In this document: positions 42,426 through 50,722 of the stretch, piece after piece
Layout of the letters: each line of letters opens with the position of its first letter
How positions within the stretch are numbered: the first letter of the stretch is position 1
Assembly (NCBI RefSeq): GCF_003725295.1
Contig: NZ_QICB01000002.1
Coordinates: forward strand, 1-64,000
DNA: 64,000 nt
Direction of reading: 5' to 3'
From: Slackia faecicanis
GTDB lineage: Bacteria; Actinomycetota; Coriobacteriia; Coriobacteriales; Eggerthellaceae
Notes under the pieces: generated by a model
Told to the model about the DNA's origin: nothing
What the model saw: only the letters and a program-made list of their open reading frames with translations
The model's database searches: none
Position numbers and translations under genes: made by a program

Positions 42426-43127
42426 TTAGAGCCTATCGGCGAGTTTGTACCCGACGCGCCAAACCGTGAGGAGATACTTCGGTTTCGAAGGTTCTTCCTC
42501 TATTTTCTCCCTGATCTTGCGCACGAGCACGGTGATCGTGTTCGGGTCGGCCGAGGAGTCGTCCTCCCACAGCGCGGAAAGGATCTGGTCGCGCGTGAAC
42601 ACGGCGCCCGGATCGCCCGCGAGCAGCGAAAGCACCTCGAACTCGCGCGACGAGCACGCGACGGGGCGGCCTTTCAGGCGCACCTCGTATTTCCCGAAGA
42701 AGATTTCCAGGTCGCCGATCCGATAGACGCCCGCCTCTTTGGGCTTGCGGGCGCGCGCGTCGGCGGAGCGGCGGCGAAGGTGCGCGTCGATGCGCAGCAG
42801 CAGCTCTTCGGGCAGAAAGGGCTTCACCAGATAATCGTCGGCGCCCGCCTTGAAGCCGACGCTCTTGTCGACGATATCGCCTTTGGCCGAAAGGAACATG
42901 ATCGGCACCTGGCGCCCTTCGCCGCGGATGGTGCGGCAGATGTCGAAGCCGTTGATATCGGGCAGCATGACGTCGAGCACCAAGAAATCGGGGCGCTCGC
43001 GCCGCAGCATGTCGAGCCCCTCGTACCCGCACGACGCGCAGCAGAAATCGTATCCCGCACGCGCGACCACCTGGCCTATGAGCATCTGCATGCTCTCGTC
43101 GTCATCGATCAGCATGATTTTGGTCAT
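42426..43127 (-). CDS. OmpR/PhoB-type response regulator
   Basis: This 233-aa regulator has a receiver domain with acidic pocket IDDDES, phospho-acceptor Asp52 in LVLDVMLPD and Lys102 in LVKPF. A C-terminal winged helix (about 135-230) contains FEVLSLLAGDPGAVFTRDQIL and TITVLVRKIREKIEEEPSKPKYLLTVWRVGYKL. Its ATG at 43127, behind AGGAGG, lies 26 bp inside the sensor kinase gene, so they are coupled. Likely targets include the neighbouring dms genes, but no operator was identified. Confidence 0.93.
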   Translation of the reverse strand: MTKIMLIDDDESMQMLIGQVVARAGYDFCCASCGYEGLDMLRRERPDFLVLDVMLPDINGFDICRTIRGEGRQVPIMFLSAKGDIVDKSVGFKAGADDYLVKPFLPEELLLRIDAHLRRRSADARARKPKEAGVYRIGDLEIFFGKYEVRLKGRPVACSSREFEVLSLLAGDPGAVFTRDQILSALWEDDSSADPNTITVLVRKIREKIEEEPSKPKYLLTVWRVGYKLADRL

Positions 43128-44850
43128 GACGCCCTCCTTCGTCTTGCCCTGCGCGTTCATGCCATGATTCGTTCACGGGGAAATACACCGTGAACAGCGA
43201 GCCCTTCCCCGGCTCGCTGTTCAGCTCGACCCGGCCGCCGAGCATGCCCGTCAGGTCTCTGACGAGCGAAAGCCCCAGGCCGCTTCCTCCGTAGCGCCTC
43301 ACGGTGGACATGTTCTCCTGCGTGAAGCGCTCGAATATCAGCCGGTGCTTGTCTTCGGGAATGCCGATGCCGGTATCGCGCACCGCGACGGACACCTCCG
43401 CGCCGCCCGGCGCAAGCGACGCATGCACGTCGACCGAACCGCCCGCGTCGGTGAATTTGACCGCGTTGCTCGTGAGGTTCGATACGATACGGCGCATCTT
43501 CTCCCAATCGCTCGTAATAAGCGGGACGTCCGCATCGACGCGCGTCGAGAAGCGCACCCCTTTCTGGACCGCCACGGCCGCCGTGGACGATTCGACCTGT
43601 CCCAGCACGTCGGCGATATCGACCACTTCGAGATTGAAGCGCTCCGAGCCCGCCTGGATCCGCGCCGTCTCGAGCACATTATCGACCATCTCGAGCAGGA
43701 TGCGCCCGTTTTTACGTATCTCTTCAAGCTGTTCGCGCGCGAGCTCGTCGTTCGTGCCGACGGTTTCTTCCATCAGCTCGGCGAACACGATGACCGACGT
43801 CAAAGGCGTACGAAGCTCGTGGCTGACGATCGCGAGGAAGTCGGACTTGTATTTGTTCTCGTTTTTGAGCCGCTCGTTCACGCGCTCCACGTGGGCGCGC
43901 TGCGCCTCGAGCTCTTCGTTGGCGCGGCGCAGCTGCTCCGTGCGCTCTTCCACCTGGGATTCCAGATCGCCGTAGAGCACCTCGAGGCGCTCGGACATCT
44001 CGTTGAAGCGGGCGAACAGCTCGACTGTTTCGGACGTGGCGTAGGCCCCGTGCGCGTCGAACAACGACACGCGGTGCGCTTGCGTTCCCCCGACGCGAGT
44101 CAATCCGGACGAAAGCGCCGCCACGGGCCTGACCACCAGCCGGTCGAGCGCCACGTAGATGCCCGCGCTCATGCAGGCCACGATCACCAGGAAGAACAAT
44201 ATATTAGAGCGGATGGCGCCCCACATGTTGGAATCGTAGAGCGCCGTGGGAATGGTGACGCTGGTGGCGCCGGCAAGGTCTCCTATTTCCCAGCCTTCCT
44301 TCGGATACCCCGTGACGTCGATTTCGCCCGCGGGCCCGCCGTGGCACTCCGTGCATTGCTCGGTGACCTTCATGGCGCTCACGTAGCGAAAGACGCGCTC
44401 GTCGCCGCGCATGCCGAACTCGTAATATTCGTCGAGCTCGGGGTCGGCCGCAAACATCTCGAGCGCCGCGGTTTCAGTGGCGTCGGGCGCGTTGGCGATG
44501 TTGCGCGGGTCGATCATCGTGAAACGCATGCTGTATTCGGAATCGCGCGAGAACAGGGCCGCGACGGATTTGCCCACGATGGCGCAGTGCAGCCCCTTGT
44601 ATTCGTACGTGCCGTCGCTCGTATGGTCGATGCGGCTCTGGTTGCGCGAGATGAAATCCCAAACGGCGTCCATCTCGTCCACCATGACGCGCGACGTTTC
44701 CACCAGCTCGGTTTCGGTGGCATGGCGCTGCATGGCGTAGGTCCACACGCCGAACGCGCCCAGAAGCAGCAGCGACGACGCAAGAAGCAGCCCCAGAATC
44801 TTCGTTTTCAGGCCGACGCCCGCCCCCAGGGAGCGACCCCAATCACGCAT
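43102..44850 (-). CDS. Membrane sensor histidine kinase with c-type heme (DUF3365-like) sensor domain
   Basis: This 582-aa kinase has TM1 at about 17-39 and an extracytoplasmic domain of some 175 residues carrying CTECH (Cys166, Cys169, His170), a c-type heme site. This fits the Tll0287/DUF3365 fold. TM2 is at about 214-236, then HAMP, coiled coil, HisKA with phospho-His344 (SHELRTPL) and HATPase with DTGIGIPE and GGSGLGLSL. A redox- or gas-responsive sensor is likely. It sits directly downstream of dmsA-dmsB-torD on the same strand and overlaps its response regulator. Confidence 0.9.
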   Translation of the reverse strand: MRDWGRSLGAGVGLKTKILGLLLASSLLLLGAFGVWTYAMQRHATETELVETSRVMVDEMDAVWDFISRNQSRIDHTSDGTYEYKGLHCAIVGKSVAALFSRDSEYSMRFTMIDPRNIANAPDATETAALEMFAADPELDEYYEFGMRGDERVFRYVSAMKVTEQCTECHGGPAGEIDVTGYPKEGWEIGDLAGATSVTIPTALYDSNMWGAIRSNILFFLVIVACMSAGIYVALDRLVVRPVAALSSGLTRVGGTQAHRVSLFDAHGAYATSETVELFARFNEMSERLEVLYGDLESQVEERTEQLRRANEELEAQRAHVERVNERLKNENKYKSDFLAIVSHELRTPLTSVIVFAELMEETVGTNDELAREQLEEIRKNGRILLEMVDNVLETARIQAGSERFNLEVVDIADVLGQVESSTAAVAVQKGVRFSTRVDADVPLITSDWEKMRRIVSNLTSNAVKFTDAGGSVDVHASLAPGGAEVSVAVRDTGIGIPEDKHRLIFERFTQENMSTVRRYGGSGLGLSLVRDLTGMLGGRVELNSEPGKGSLFTVYFPVNESWHERAGQDEGGRHDQNHADR

Positions 44851-44882
44851 CGAACCCCTCCCCCGTTGCGATTTCGTATGCG

Positions 44883-45551
44883 CTATCTATTATGGCCGCG
44901 CCAGGCGTCCAAAACGGCGGCCGTTTCGTCGATCGCCGCGTCGATCAGGCGCGCCGCGTCGCGGTAGAACGCCGTGCGGGCCGCCTGGGCCGCCTGCTCG
45001 AGATACGTGTGCGAGAACGCGAGCACGTGCTCGTGCATGAAGCCCCATGCCGCATCGAGAAACGTCGCGGCCCGCGCCTCGTCGGCGGCTTCGGCACGGG
45101 CGAACAGCTCGGCGAGAAACGCCAGCTCGATGCCCAGATGATCGTCGGGCTGCGAATCGGACGCGGAAAGCTTCAGGCCGAAACGTTCGTATTCGTGACG
45201 GACTTCCAGCGTGGTGGGACCGAACATGGTGGCGTCATCGGTGCGATAGACCGACTCGAACGGAGAAGCTTTGCTCACCGACACCATATAGAACAGAAAC
45301 GCGTAATCCTGGCGAAGGTCTCGATAGAACGCATCGAACGCCGCTTCGTCGGATGCGGCGGAGCGAAGGGCATCGGCCATACGAAGGGCCGTGCCGTCTC
45401 CAAGTGCGACGAACGGCGATTCGCGCAGCAGGTCGGACGCCTGCGCGAGAGCGGTGAGCTTTTCGCGGTCGGGACCTTCGTAAAGCAGCGAAGAACCGAA
45501 CGCGCACATGGTCTGACAGGCCATCAAGATTTCCGAAGAGGGCTTTGTCAT
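44883..45551 (-). CDS. TorD/DmsD family molybdoenzyme maturation chaperone
   Basis: This 222-aa all-helical protein has the family patterns DYAFLFYMVSVSKASPFESVYRTD and QPDDHLGIELAFLAELFARA, and a C-terminal FMHEHVLAFSHTYLE. Such chaperones bind the Tat signal of molybdopterin enzymes and hold export until cofactor is inserted. It follows dmsB by 110 bp, after a terminator hairpin, so it may be made at a lower level than DmsAB. The twin-arginine leader of DmsA is its expected client. Confidence 0.9.
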   Translation of the reverse strand: MTKPSSEILMACQTMCAFGSSLLYEGPDREKLTALAQASDLLRESPFVALGDGTALRMADALRSAASDEAAFDAFYRDLRQDYAFLFYMVSVSKASPFESVYRTDDATMFGPTTLEVRHEYERFGLKLSASDSQPDDHLGIELAFLAELFARAEAADEARAATFLDAAWGFMHEHVLAFSHTYLEQAAQAARTAFYRDAARLIDAAIDETAAVLDAWRGHNR

Positions 45552-45603
45552 TTGCTGTCCCTTCTATGCAAGAACGCGCCTTGGCGGCGCGAATCATCAT
45601 ATC

Positions 45604-45639
45604 GAAAATACGGAGGCGCGCGCAGGGCGCGCCTCCGTA
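45604..45639 (-). terminator. Terminator between dmsB and torD
   Basis: TACGGAGGCGCGC and GCGCGCCTCCGTA form a perfect 13-bp stem with a 5-nt loop and are followed by TTTTCG on the minus strand, 22 bp after the dmsB stop. Confidence 0.88.
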
Positions 45640-45661
45640 CAGGAGGGGTATATGGGTAAGC

Positions 45662-46276
45662 CTACTGCTCGTGGCTCACTTCGAGGGGATTCTTGAGAAC
45701 GCCGCCCTTTTCCGCATCGCGGTGCGGCTTGAACACCACATTGGGCTGAGTGCTGTCGCCCAGCTCGCCCAGGGCGCACACGTCGCCGTATTCGGCACGC
45801 AGCTCGTCGATATCGCCGAACTTGATGGCGCGCACAGGGCATGCCTTCGCACAGGCAGGGTCGGGCTGGCCGTCTTCGGTGCGGTCGGTGCACATGACGC
45901 ACTTGTGGGCGAAGCCGTCGGACATCTGCGTGGGATGGCCGTAGGGGCACGCCTTCTCACAGCTCATGCAGCCGGTGCACAGCTCGTAATCGACCTTGAC
46001 GATGCCGGTCTCCTCATCCTTGGACAAAGCGCCGGTGGGACACGATGCCATGCAGGCGGGCTTTTCGCACTGGCCGCACGTCATGGAGACGTAGTAGCCG
46101 AATGCGGTCTGGGTGAATGCGCCGGACTCGTCGGCGGTCCAATCGCCGCCGCCGAATTCGTACACCTTGCGGAACTTCTGGGGAACCTCAAGGTCGTTGC
46201 GATCGAAGCACGAGGTCATGCAAGCCTTGCAGCCTGTGCAGATATCGGTGTTGACGAAAAAGCCGTATTTAGTCAT
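45662..46276 (-). CDS. dmsB: DmsB-like four-cluster ferredoxin subunit
   Basis: This 204-aa electron-transfer subunit has four 4Fe-4S cysteine groups: CTGCKACMTSC, CGQCEKPACMASC, CTGCMSCEKAC and CVMCTDR...CAKAC. GFFVNTDICTGC and CPTGALSKDEETGIV are typical of the DmsB/PsrB family. It passes electrons to the molybdenum subunit encoded 13 bp upstream, with AAGGAGG between them. It has no signal peptide and would be co-exported with DmsA. No DmsC membrane anchor gene follows. Confidence 0.94.
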   Translation of the reverse strand: MTKYGFFVNTDICTGCKACMTSCFDRNDLEVPQKFRKVYEFGGGDWTADESGAFTQTAFGYYVSMTCGQCEKPACMASCPTGALSKDEETGIVKVDYELCTGCMSCEKACPYGHPTQMSDGFAHKCVMCTDRTEDGQPDPACAKACPVRAIKFGDIDELRAEYGDVCALGELGDSTQPNVVFKPHRDAEKGGVLKNPLEVSHEQ

Positions 46277-46289
46277 CGCTTATGCCTCC

Positions 46290-48914
46290 TTATGCTTTCT
46301 CGATCTTGCACAGGTTGGAATGCACGCCGTTGCCCTTGGAGATGGCGGTCGGACGCTGCGAGGTCAGAACCGAGATGCAGCCGCCGCGGTCCAAGACGCT
46401 CGGGTCGCCCAGCTTGTCGGCATCGCGAGTCTCGGGATCGTACCAGGCGCCCTGCGGGATGGACACGACGCCCGGCATGATACGGTCGGTGACCTTCGCC
46501 GAGATCTGCGTGCGGCCGCGCTTGGTGCTCACGATGACCATGTCGTCGTTTTCGATGCCCAGTTCGGCAGCGTCTTTGGTGTTGATCCAGCACTGCTGGG
46601 GCGCGACGGATTTCATCCAGTCGACGTTGCCGTAGGACGAATGCGTACGGGTCTTGGTGTGGTGGCCGATGAGCTGGAAGGGGTATTCCTTCTTGGTCTC
46701 GGCATCGCCGAAGCTCTCGAAGCTTTCGTACCACACGGGGCACGGCGTGATCTGGTCGAGGCCGTCCTCGGGAACGTAGCCCGCGGCCGTGATGTCCCAC
46801 TGCTTGGAGATGTTGTACACCTGCTTGGAGAACACCTCGTATTTGCCGGAAGGCGTGGCGATTTCGGAAGTGTCGGCCACGGCGGGCTCATGGTCGTCGG
46901 TCTGCTTGAACAGGCCGGTCGACTTGAACTCCTCGAAGGTGTCGGGCAGAGCAGCGCCCTTCTCCTTGCCCTGCTCGTAGAGCCACTTCACCCAGTCTTC
47001 CTGCGTCTTGCCCTCGGTGAACTCGTCCTTGACGCCGAGCTCTTCGGAAAGCATGGTGCAGATCTCATAGACCGGCTTGGCCTCGAACAGCGGATCGATC
47101 GCCGGGCTCTCGCAAAGCACGAAGCCGGTCCAGGCGCTGCCGCCCTTGGTGACGTCGATTTCCTCGAAGCTCGTGGTGCCAGGAAGGATGTAGTCCGAAA
47201 TCATGGCGGTGGGCGTCATGTACACGTCGCACGTGACGATGCAGCGCAGGCCGGAATCCTTCTCGTCGGGCAGGTTGTAGATGCGCAGGCAGTCGTTGAT
47301 GTCGGCGTGCTGGCCCATCATGACGTTGCTGGCGTAGTTCCAGATGAACTTGATGGGGGCCTTCAGGCTGATTTCGCCCGGCTCGGCCGCATGCACGGTG
47401 TCGCCCTCTTCGTTCACGCGACGCAGGCCCCAGGTGGTGTCGGTCATGGATTTGTAATCCTCGATGGCGCGGAACCACTCGAAGAACGAAATGACCGGCT
47501 CGACGGTGTTCTTGTCGGCGAACACCGGAACGGAACCGGGAACCTTGTAGCCGACGCCGCCGACGCCTTCGCGCGCGCCCGTGCCGCCGCCGGAAATGCC
47601 GGCGTTGCCGGTGATCGCGGCGATCAGGCCGATGGCGCGGGCGGAGTTGCCGCCGTTGGAGTGGCGCTGCGGGCCCCAGCCCTGAATGGTGGCGGTGGGT
47701 CCGTTGACGAACACCTCGGCCAGCATGCGGATGGTGTCGGCGGGAATGCCGGTGATGGCGCTGGCCCACTCGGGGGTCTTCTCGCCGGAGCCGGCGTAGG
47801 CGCCCGTGCCCTTGAGGTAGGCCTCGTAGGACATGTCTTCGTCGACGGTCAGAGAGCCGGTGGGATCGACGCCCATGAACATGGACGGATCGGTGGGCTC
47901 GGCGGCCGCCACGTCGGCGGCGAAGGAATCGGAGAAGAAGCCGACGAACTTCTCGCGGATCATGCCCTCGTCGAGCTTGCCGTTGGTATACAGATAGTGA
48001 ATCATGCCAGCGACCAGCGCGGCGTCGGTGCCGGGGCGGATGGGAATCCACGTGGTGGCCACGCCGATGGCGGTGTCGGACAGATGCGGGTCGACCACGA
48101 TGATGCTGGCCTCGGGGTTCTGCTCGCGAACCTTGGTGATCAGATACATCATGGCAGAGCCGGACATGCGCGTATTGGCCGGGTTGTTGCCGAACAGCAC
48201 GATATTCTTGGAGTTCACCAGGTCGGTGACCTCGTTATTGGAATAGGAATCGCCGTTGAACAGGGACAGCTCGCGGTCGATCTGGCCGGTGGAGTAGTCG
48301 CAATACTGACGCAGGTAGCCGCCCCAGCAGTTCATCATGCGCGCGAACATGGTGGCATCGGGATGCCACGACTTGGCCACGGTGCCGCCCAGCTGGCCGG
48401 TGCCGTACTGAATATAGAAGGCGTCGTTGCCGTATTCGTCCTTGATGCCCTTCATGATGTCGCCGATTTCGCGAATGGCGTCTTCCCAGGAAATCTCCTC
48501 GTACTTGCCTTCGCCGCGCTTGGTGCCCTCGACGCGCTTGAGCGGCTTCTGAATACGGGTGGCGTTGTAGATACGCTGGCGGTTCGTGCGGCCGCGCACG
48601 CAGGAGCGCATCTGATAGATTTCGCCCGGACCGAAGTTATCGGTGCCTTCGTTGTCGTTTCCGACGCGCACCACCGTGCCGTCTTTGACATAGAGTTTCA
48701 ACGGGCAACGGCTGCCGCAGTTGACGTGGCATCCGCCCCAGACCTCTTTGTCGAATTCGAACGGCTGAGAACCGATGACTTCCTCGTTGACCTCAGCGGT
48801 TTTATCCTCGGCGGCCTTGGGAGCGCAGCCGCTCAGCGCGGCTCCAGCGCCCAGAACGCCGGCCCAAGCGACGAACGAACGCCTGCTCAGACCCATGCCC
48901 TGTGCATCATGCAT
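46290..48914 (-). CDS. dmsA: DMSO reductase family molybdopterin oxidoreductase, catalytic subunit
   Basis: This 874-aa exported enzyme has Tat motif SRRSFV (10-15) and then LSGC with Cys30, a possible lipobox. A 4Fe-4S site follows (Cys62, 66, 70, 105). Ser208 in QYCDYSTGQI aligns with the Mo-ligating serine of DmsA-type enzymes. GWGPQRHSNGG and the C-terminal bis-MGD-binding domain (SSYGNVDWM, TKRGRTQISAKV) are present. The substrate (DMSO, TMAO or another oxidant) cannot be read from sequence. The ATG at 48914 has GAGGGGG upstream. Confidence 0.93.
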   Translation of the reverse strand: MHDAQGMGLSRRSFVAWAGVLGAGAALSGCAPKAAEDKTAEVNEEVIGSQPFEFDKEVWGGCHVNCGSRCPLKLYVKDGTVVRVGNDNEGTDNFGPGEIYQMRSCVRGRTNRQRIYNATRIQKPLKRVEGTKRGEGKYEEISWEDAIREIGDIMKGIKDEYGNDAFYIQYGTGQLGGTVAKSWHPDATMFARMMNCWGGYLRQYCDYSTGQIDRELSLFNGDSYSNNEVTDLVNSKNIVLFGNNPANTRMSGSAMMYLITKVREQNPEASIIVVDPHLSDTAIGVATTWIPIRPGTDAALVAGMIHYLYTNGKLDEGMIREKFVGFFSDSFAADVAAAEPTDPSMFMGVDPTGSLTVDEDMSYEAYLKGTGAYAGSGEKTPEWASAITGIPADTIRMLAEVFVNGPTATIQGWGPQRHSNGGNSARAIGLIAAITGNAGISGGGTGAREGVGGVGYKVPGSVPVFADKNTVEPVISFFEWFRAIEDYKSMTDTTWGLRRVNEEGDTVHAAEPGEISLKAPIKFIWNYASNVMMGQHADINDCLRIYNLPDEKDSGLRCIVTCDVYMTPTAMISDYILPGTTSFEEIDVTKGGSAWTGFVLCESPAIDPLFEAKPVYEICTMLSEELGVKDEFTEGKTQEDWVKWLYEQGKEKGAALPDTFEEFKSTGLFKQTDDHEPAVADTSEIATPSGKYEVFSKQVYNISKQWDITAAGYVPEDGLDQITPCPVWYESFESFGDAETKKEYPFQLIGHHTKTRTHSSYGNVDWMKSVAPQQCWINTKDAAELGIENDDMVIVSTKRGRTQISAKVTDRIMPGVVSIPQGAWYDPETRDADKLGDPSVLDRGGCISVLTSQRPTAISKGNGVHSNLCKIEKA

Positions 48915-48982
48915 AATTCCCCCTCTTGTTGCACTCGTGCAGAACACTGCAAGAAAGAGTGTATGCCCTCGCACAAGGAACC

Positions 48983-48988
48983 TCTATA
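48983..48988 (-). promoter_or_regulatory. Possible dmsA -10 element
   Basis: TATAGA on the minus strand, about 70 bp before the dmsA start, within an AT-rich stretch that lacks a good -35. An activator-dependent promoter is possible. No FNR/CRP palindrome was convincing. Confidence 0.3.
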
Positions 48989-49186
48989 CCGCTTATATTT
49001 CGTTTTTATTGCTCAAATCTTATCGATTTATTAACGGCGTCCGGCTTGTCGATGGAGGACACGACAAACCCGCGTCAAATCCTTCGGGGCCGCGATAGCA
49101 CGACGGCAAAGCCGAGCGACGTCGAAACGCCGGCGTAAGGACGCGATTTTGCCGTAAACACAGCCCGAACGCCAGGCGAAAGGAAG

Positions 49187-49265
49187 CCGGGGCGCGCTCC
49201 GCACGATGCGAAGCGCGCCCCGGCCCCGACAGCAGGAAGGGCGGCCTGGAATCCAGGCCGCCCTT
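49187..49265 (-). terminator. Tandem hairpins after the DAACS symporter gene
   Basis: AAGGGCGGCCTGGA / TCCAGGCCGCCCTT (49237-49265) and CCGGGGCGCGCT / AGCGCGCCCCGG (49187-49223) are perfect 14- and 12-bp stems. They lie 44 bp after the symporter stop and insulate it from dmsA. Confidence 0.8.
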
Positions 49266-49308
49266 CCCGTTTGAACGATCGATGCGAGCGTCGCAACGAT
49301 TGCAATGC

Positions 49309-50577
49309 TTATTTCGCGCTCAGCTCCGCAGCCTTCTCGCGCTGGTCGTAGCTGATGCCCAGCTTGGTTTCGTCGGAGGTGTTGAACAGCTCGACGTGCT
49401 GGTCGCTTTCTTCGATGCCCTTCTTGCGCACATAACCGCTCAGGAACAGCGAAAGCGCGCCGTCGCCCGTCACGTTGCAGGCGGTGCCGAAGCTGTCCTG
49501 CAACGCGAAGATGGTCAGCACGAGCGCGGTGCCAGTGGCATCGAAGCCCAGAACGCCCGTGATCAGGCCGAGCGACGCCATGACCGTGCCGCCCGGAACG
49601 CCCGGGGCTCCGATCGCGAACACGCCCAGCAGCAGGCAGAACAAGATCATGGTGCCCAGGCTCGGCATGGAGCCGTAGAGCATCTGGGAGATGGTCATCA
49701 CAAAGAAAACCTCGGTGAGCACCGAGCCGCACAGGTGGATGTTGGCGAACAGCGGAATGCCGAAGTTCACCATGTCGCGGCGCAGCGGCGGCACGGCCTT
49801 GTTCGCGCACTGCAGGGCCACCGCCAGCGTGGCGGCCGAAGACATGGTGCCCACGGCGGTCAGATACGCCGGGCCGTAGTGCTTGATGACCTGCAGCGGG
49901 TTCTTGCCCGCATAGGCGCCGGCAATGCCGTAAATGACCGCGAGCCAGATGTAGTGGCCCACGATGACGATCACCACGACCAGCAAGAACACGGGCAGCT
50001 GCTTGGTGATGGTGCCCTCATACGCCAGCGCGCAGAACGTGGTGGCGATGAAGAGCGGCAGCAACGGAATGACCACGCGCGTGACCACGGACAACACGAT
50101 GCGCTGGAACTCGTCGAGCAGGTGCGCGATGCCGTCGGCCTTCGCCCACACGCACGCCAGGCCCAGCAGCACGGCCAGCACGAGCGCGCTCATGACGGGC
50201 ATGATCTGCGGAATGTCGAGCTGGAACACGATTTCGGGAAGTTCTTTGAGGCCGTCGACCGACGTGGCGATCGACAGGTTGGGAATGAGCGCATAGCCCG
50301 ACGCCATCGAGAAGAACGCGGCGCCGATGGACGACAGATACGCCAGTATGACGGCGACGCCCAGGATGCGTGAAACGTTCTTGCCGAGCTTAGTGATCGA
50401 GGGGGCGATGAAGCCGATGATGATCAGCGGCACACAGAACGTGATCAACTGCCCCAGGATGTATTTGACGGTGACGACGACGTTCATGACCGACTCGTTG
50501 GCCACCAGGCCTACGAGAATGCCCACGACGACGGACACCAGCAAAATGAAAGGCAAGCTGGTGAACACCTTCTTCAT
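49309..50577 (-). CDS. Dicarboxylate/amino acid:cation symporter (DAACS family)
   Basis: This 422-aa membrane protein has about eight TM helices and the two re-entrant hairpin regions of the family: TAVGTMSSAATLAVALQCANK (serine-rich HP1) and GAPGVPGGTVMASLGLI (HP2). The TM8 motif is DSFGTACNVTGDGALSLF. The substrate could be serine/threonine, glutamate or C4-dicarboxylates; SstT-like serine transport would suit the nearby sdaA. The start at 50577 has GGAGG upstream. It is flanked by terminators on both sides. Confidence 0.9.
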   Translation of the reverse strand: MKKVFTSLPFILLVSVVVGILVGLVANESVMNVVVTVKYILGQLITFCVPLIIIGFIAPSITKLGKNVSRILGVAVILAYLSSIGAAFFSMASGYALIPNLSIATSVDGLKELPEIVFQLDIPQIMPVMSALVLAVLLGLACVWAKADGIAHLLDEFQRIVLSVVTRVVIPLLPLFIATTFCALAYEGTITKQLPVFLLVVVIVIVGHYIWLAVIYGIAGAYAGKNPLQVIKHYGPAYLTAVGTMSSAATLAVALQCANKAVPPLRRDMVNFGIPLFANIHLCGSVLTEVFFVMTISQMLYGSMPSLGTMILFCLLLGVFAIGAPGVPGGTVMASLGLITGVLGFDATGTALVLTIFALQDSFGTACNVTGDGALSLFLSGYVRKKGIEESDQHVELFNTSDETKLGISYDQREKAAELSAK

Positions 50578-50684
50578 GACGTGGTCCTCCTTCTGTTGAA
50601 ACGTGCAATATGGAGGCATACTTTACCACGATGAAGCGCTTTCTCGTGCGAAAAGCCCATTCGGCGCCACAGACGGCGGGATAT

Positions 50685-50717
50685 AAAAAAGAAAAGCGGC
50701 GCCCGGAGACGCCGCTT
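50685..50717 (-). terminator. Terminator of proC - C39-like peptidase genes
   Basis: AAGCGGCG / CGCCGCTT around an 8-nt loop, followed by TTCTTTTTTAT on the minus strand, directly after the peptidase gene. Confidence 0.88.
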
Positions 50718-50722
50718 GCAGG

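Noticed and set aside
46113-49034. Long plus-strand open frame opposite dmsA-dmsB
   Set aside because: Antisense to a clear molybdoenzyme operon, with no ribosome site or family similarity.
48960-49100. Possible FNR/CRP box upstream of dmsA (TTGAGC-like sequence)
   Set aside because: The second half-site does not match and spacing to the -10 is wrong.
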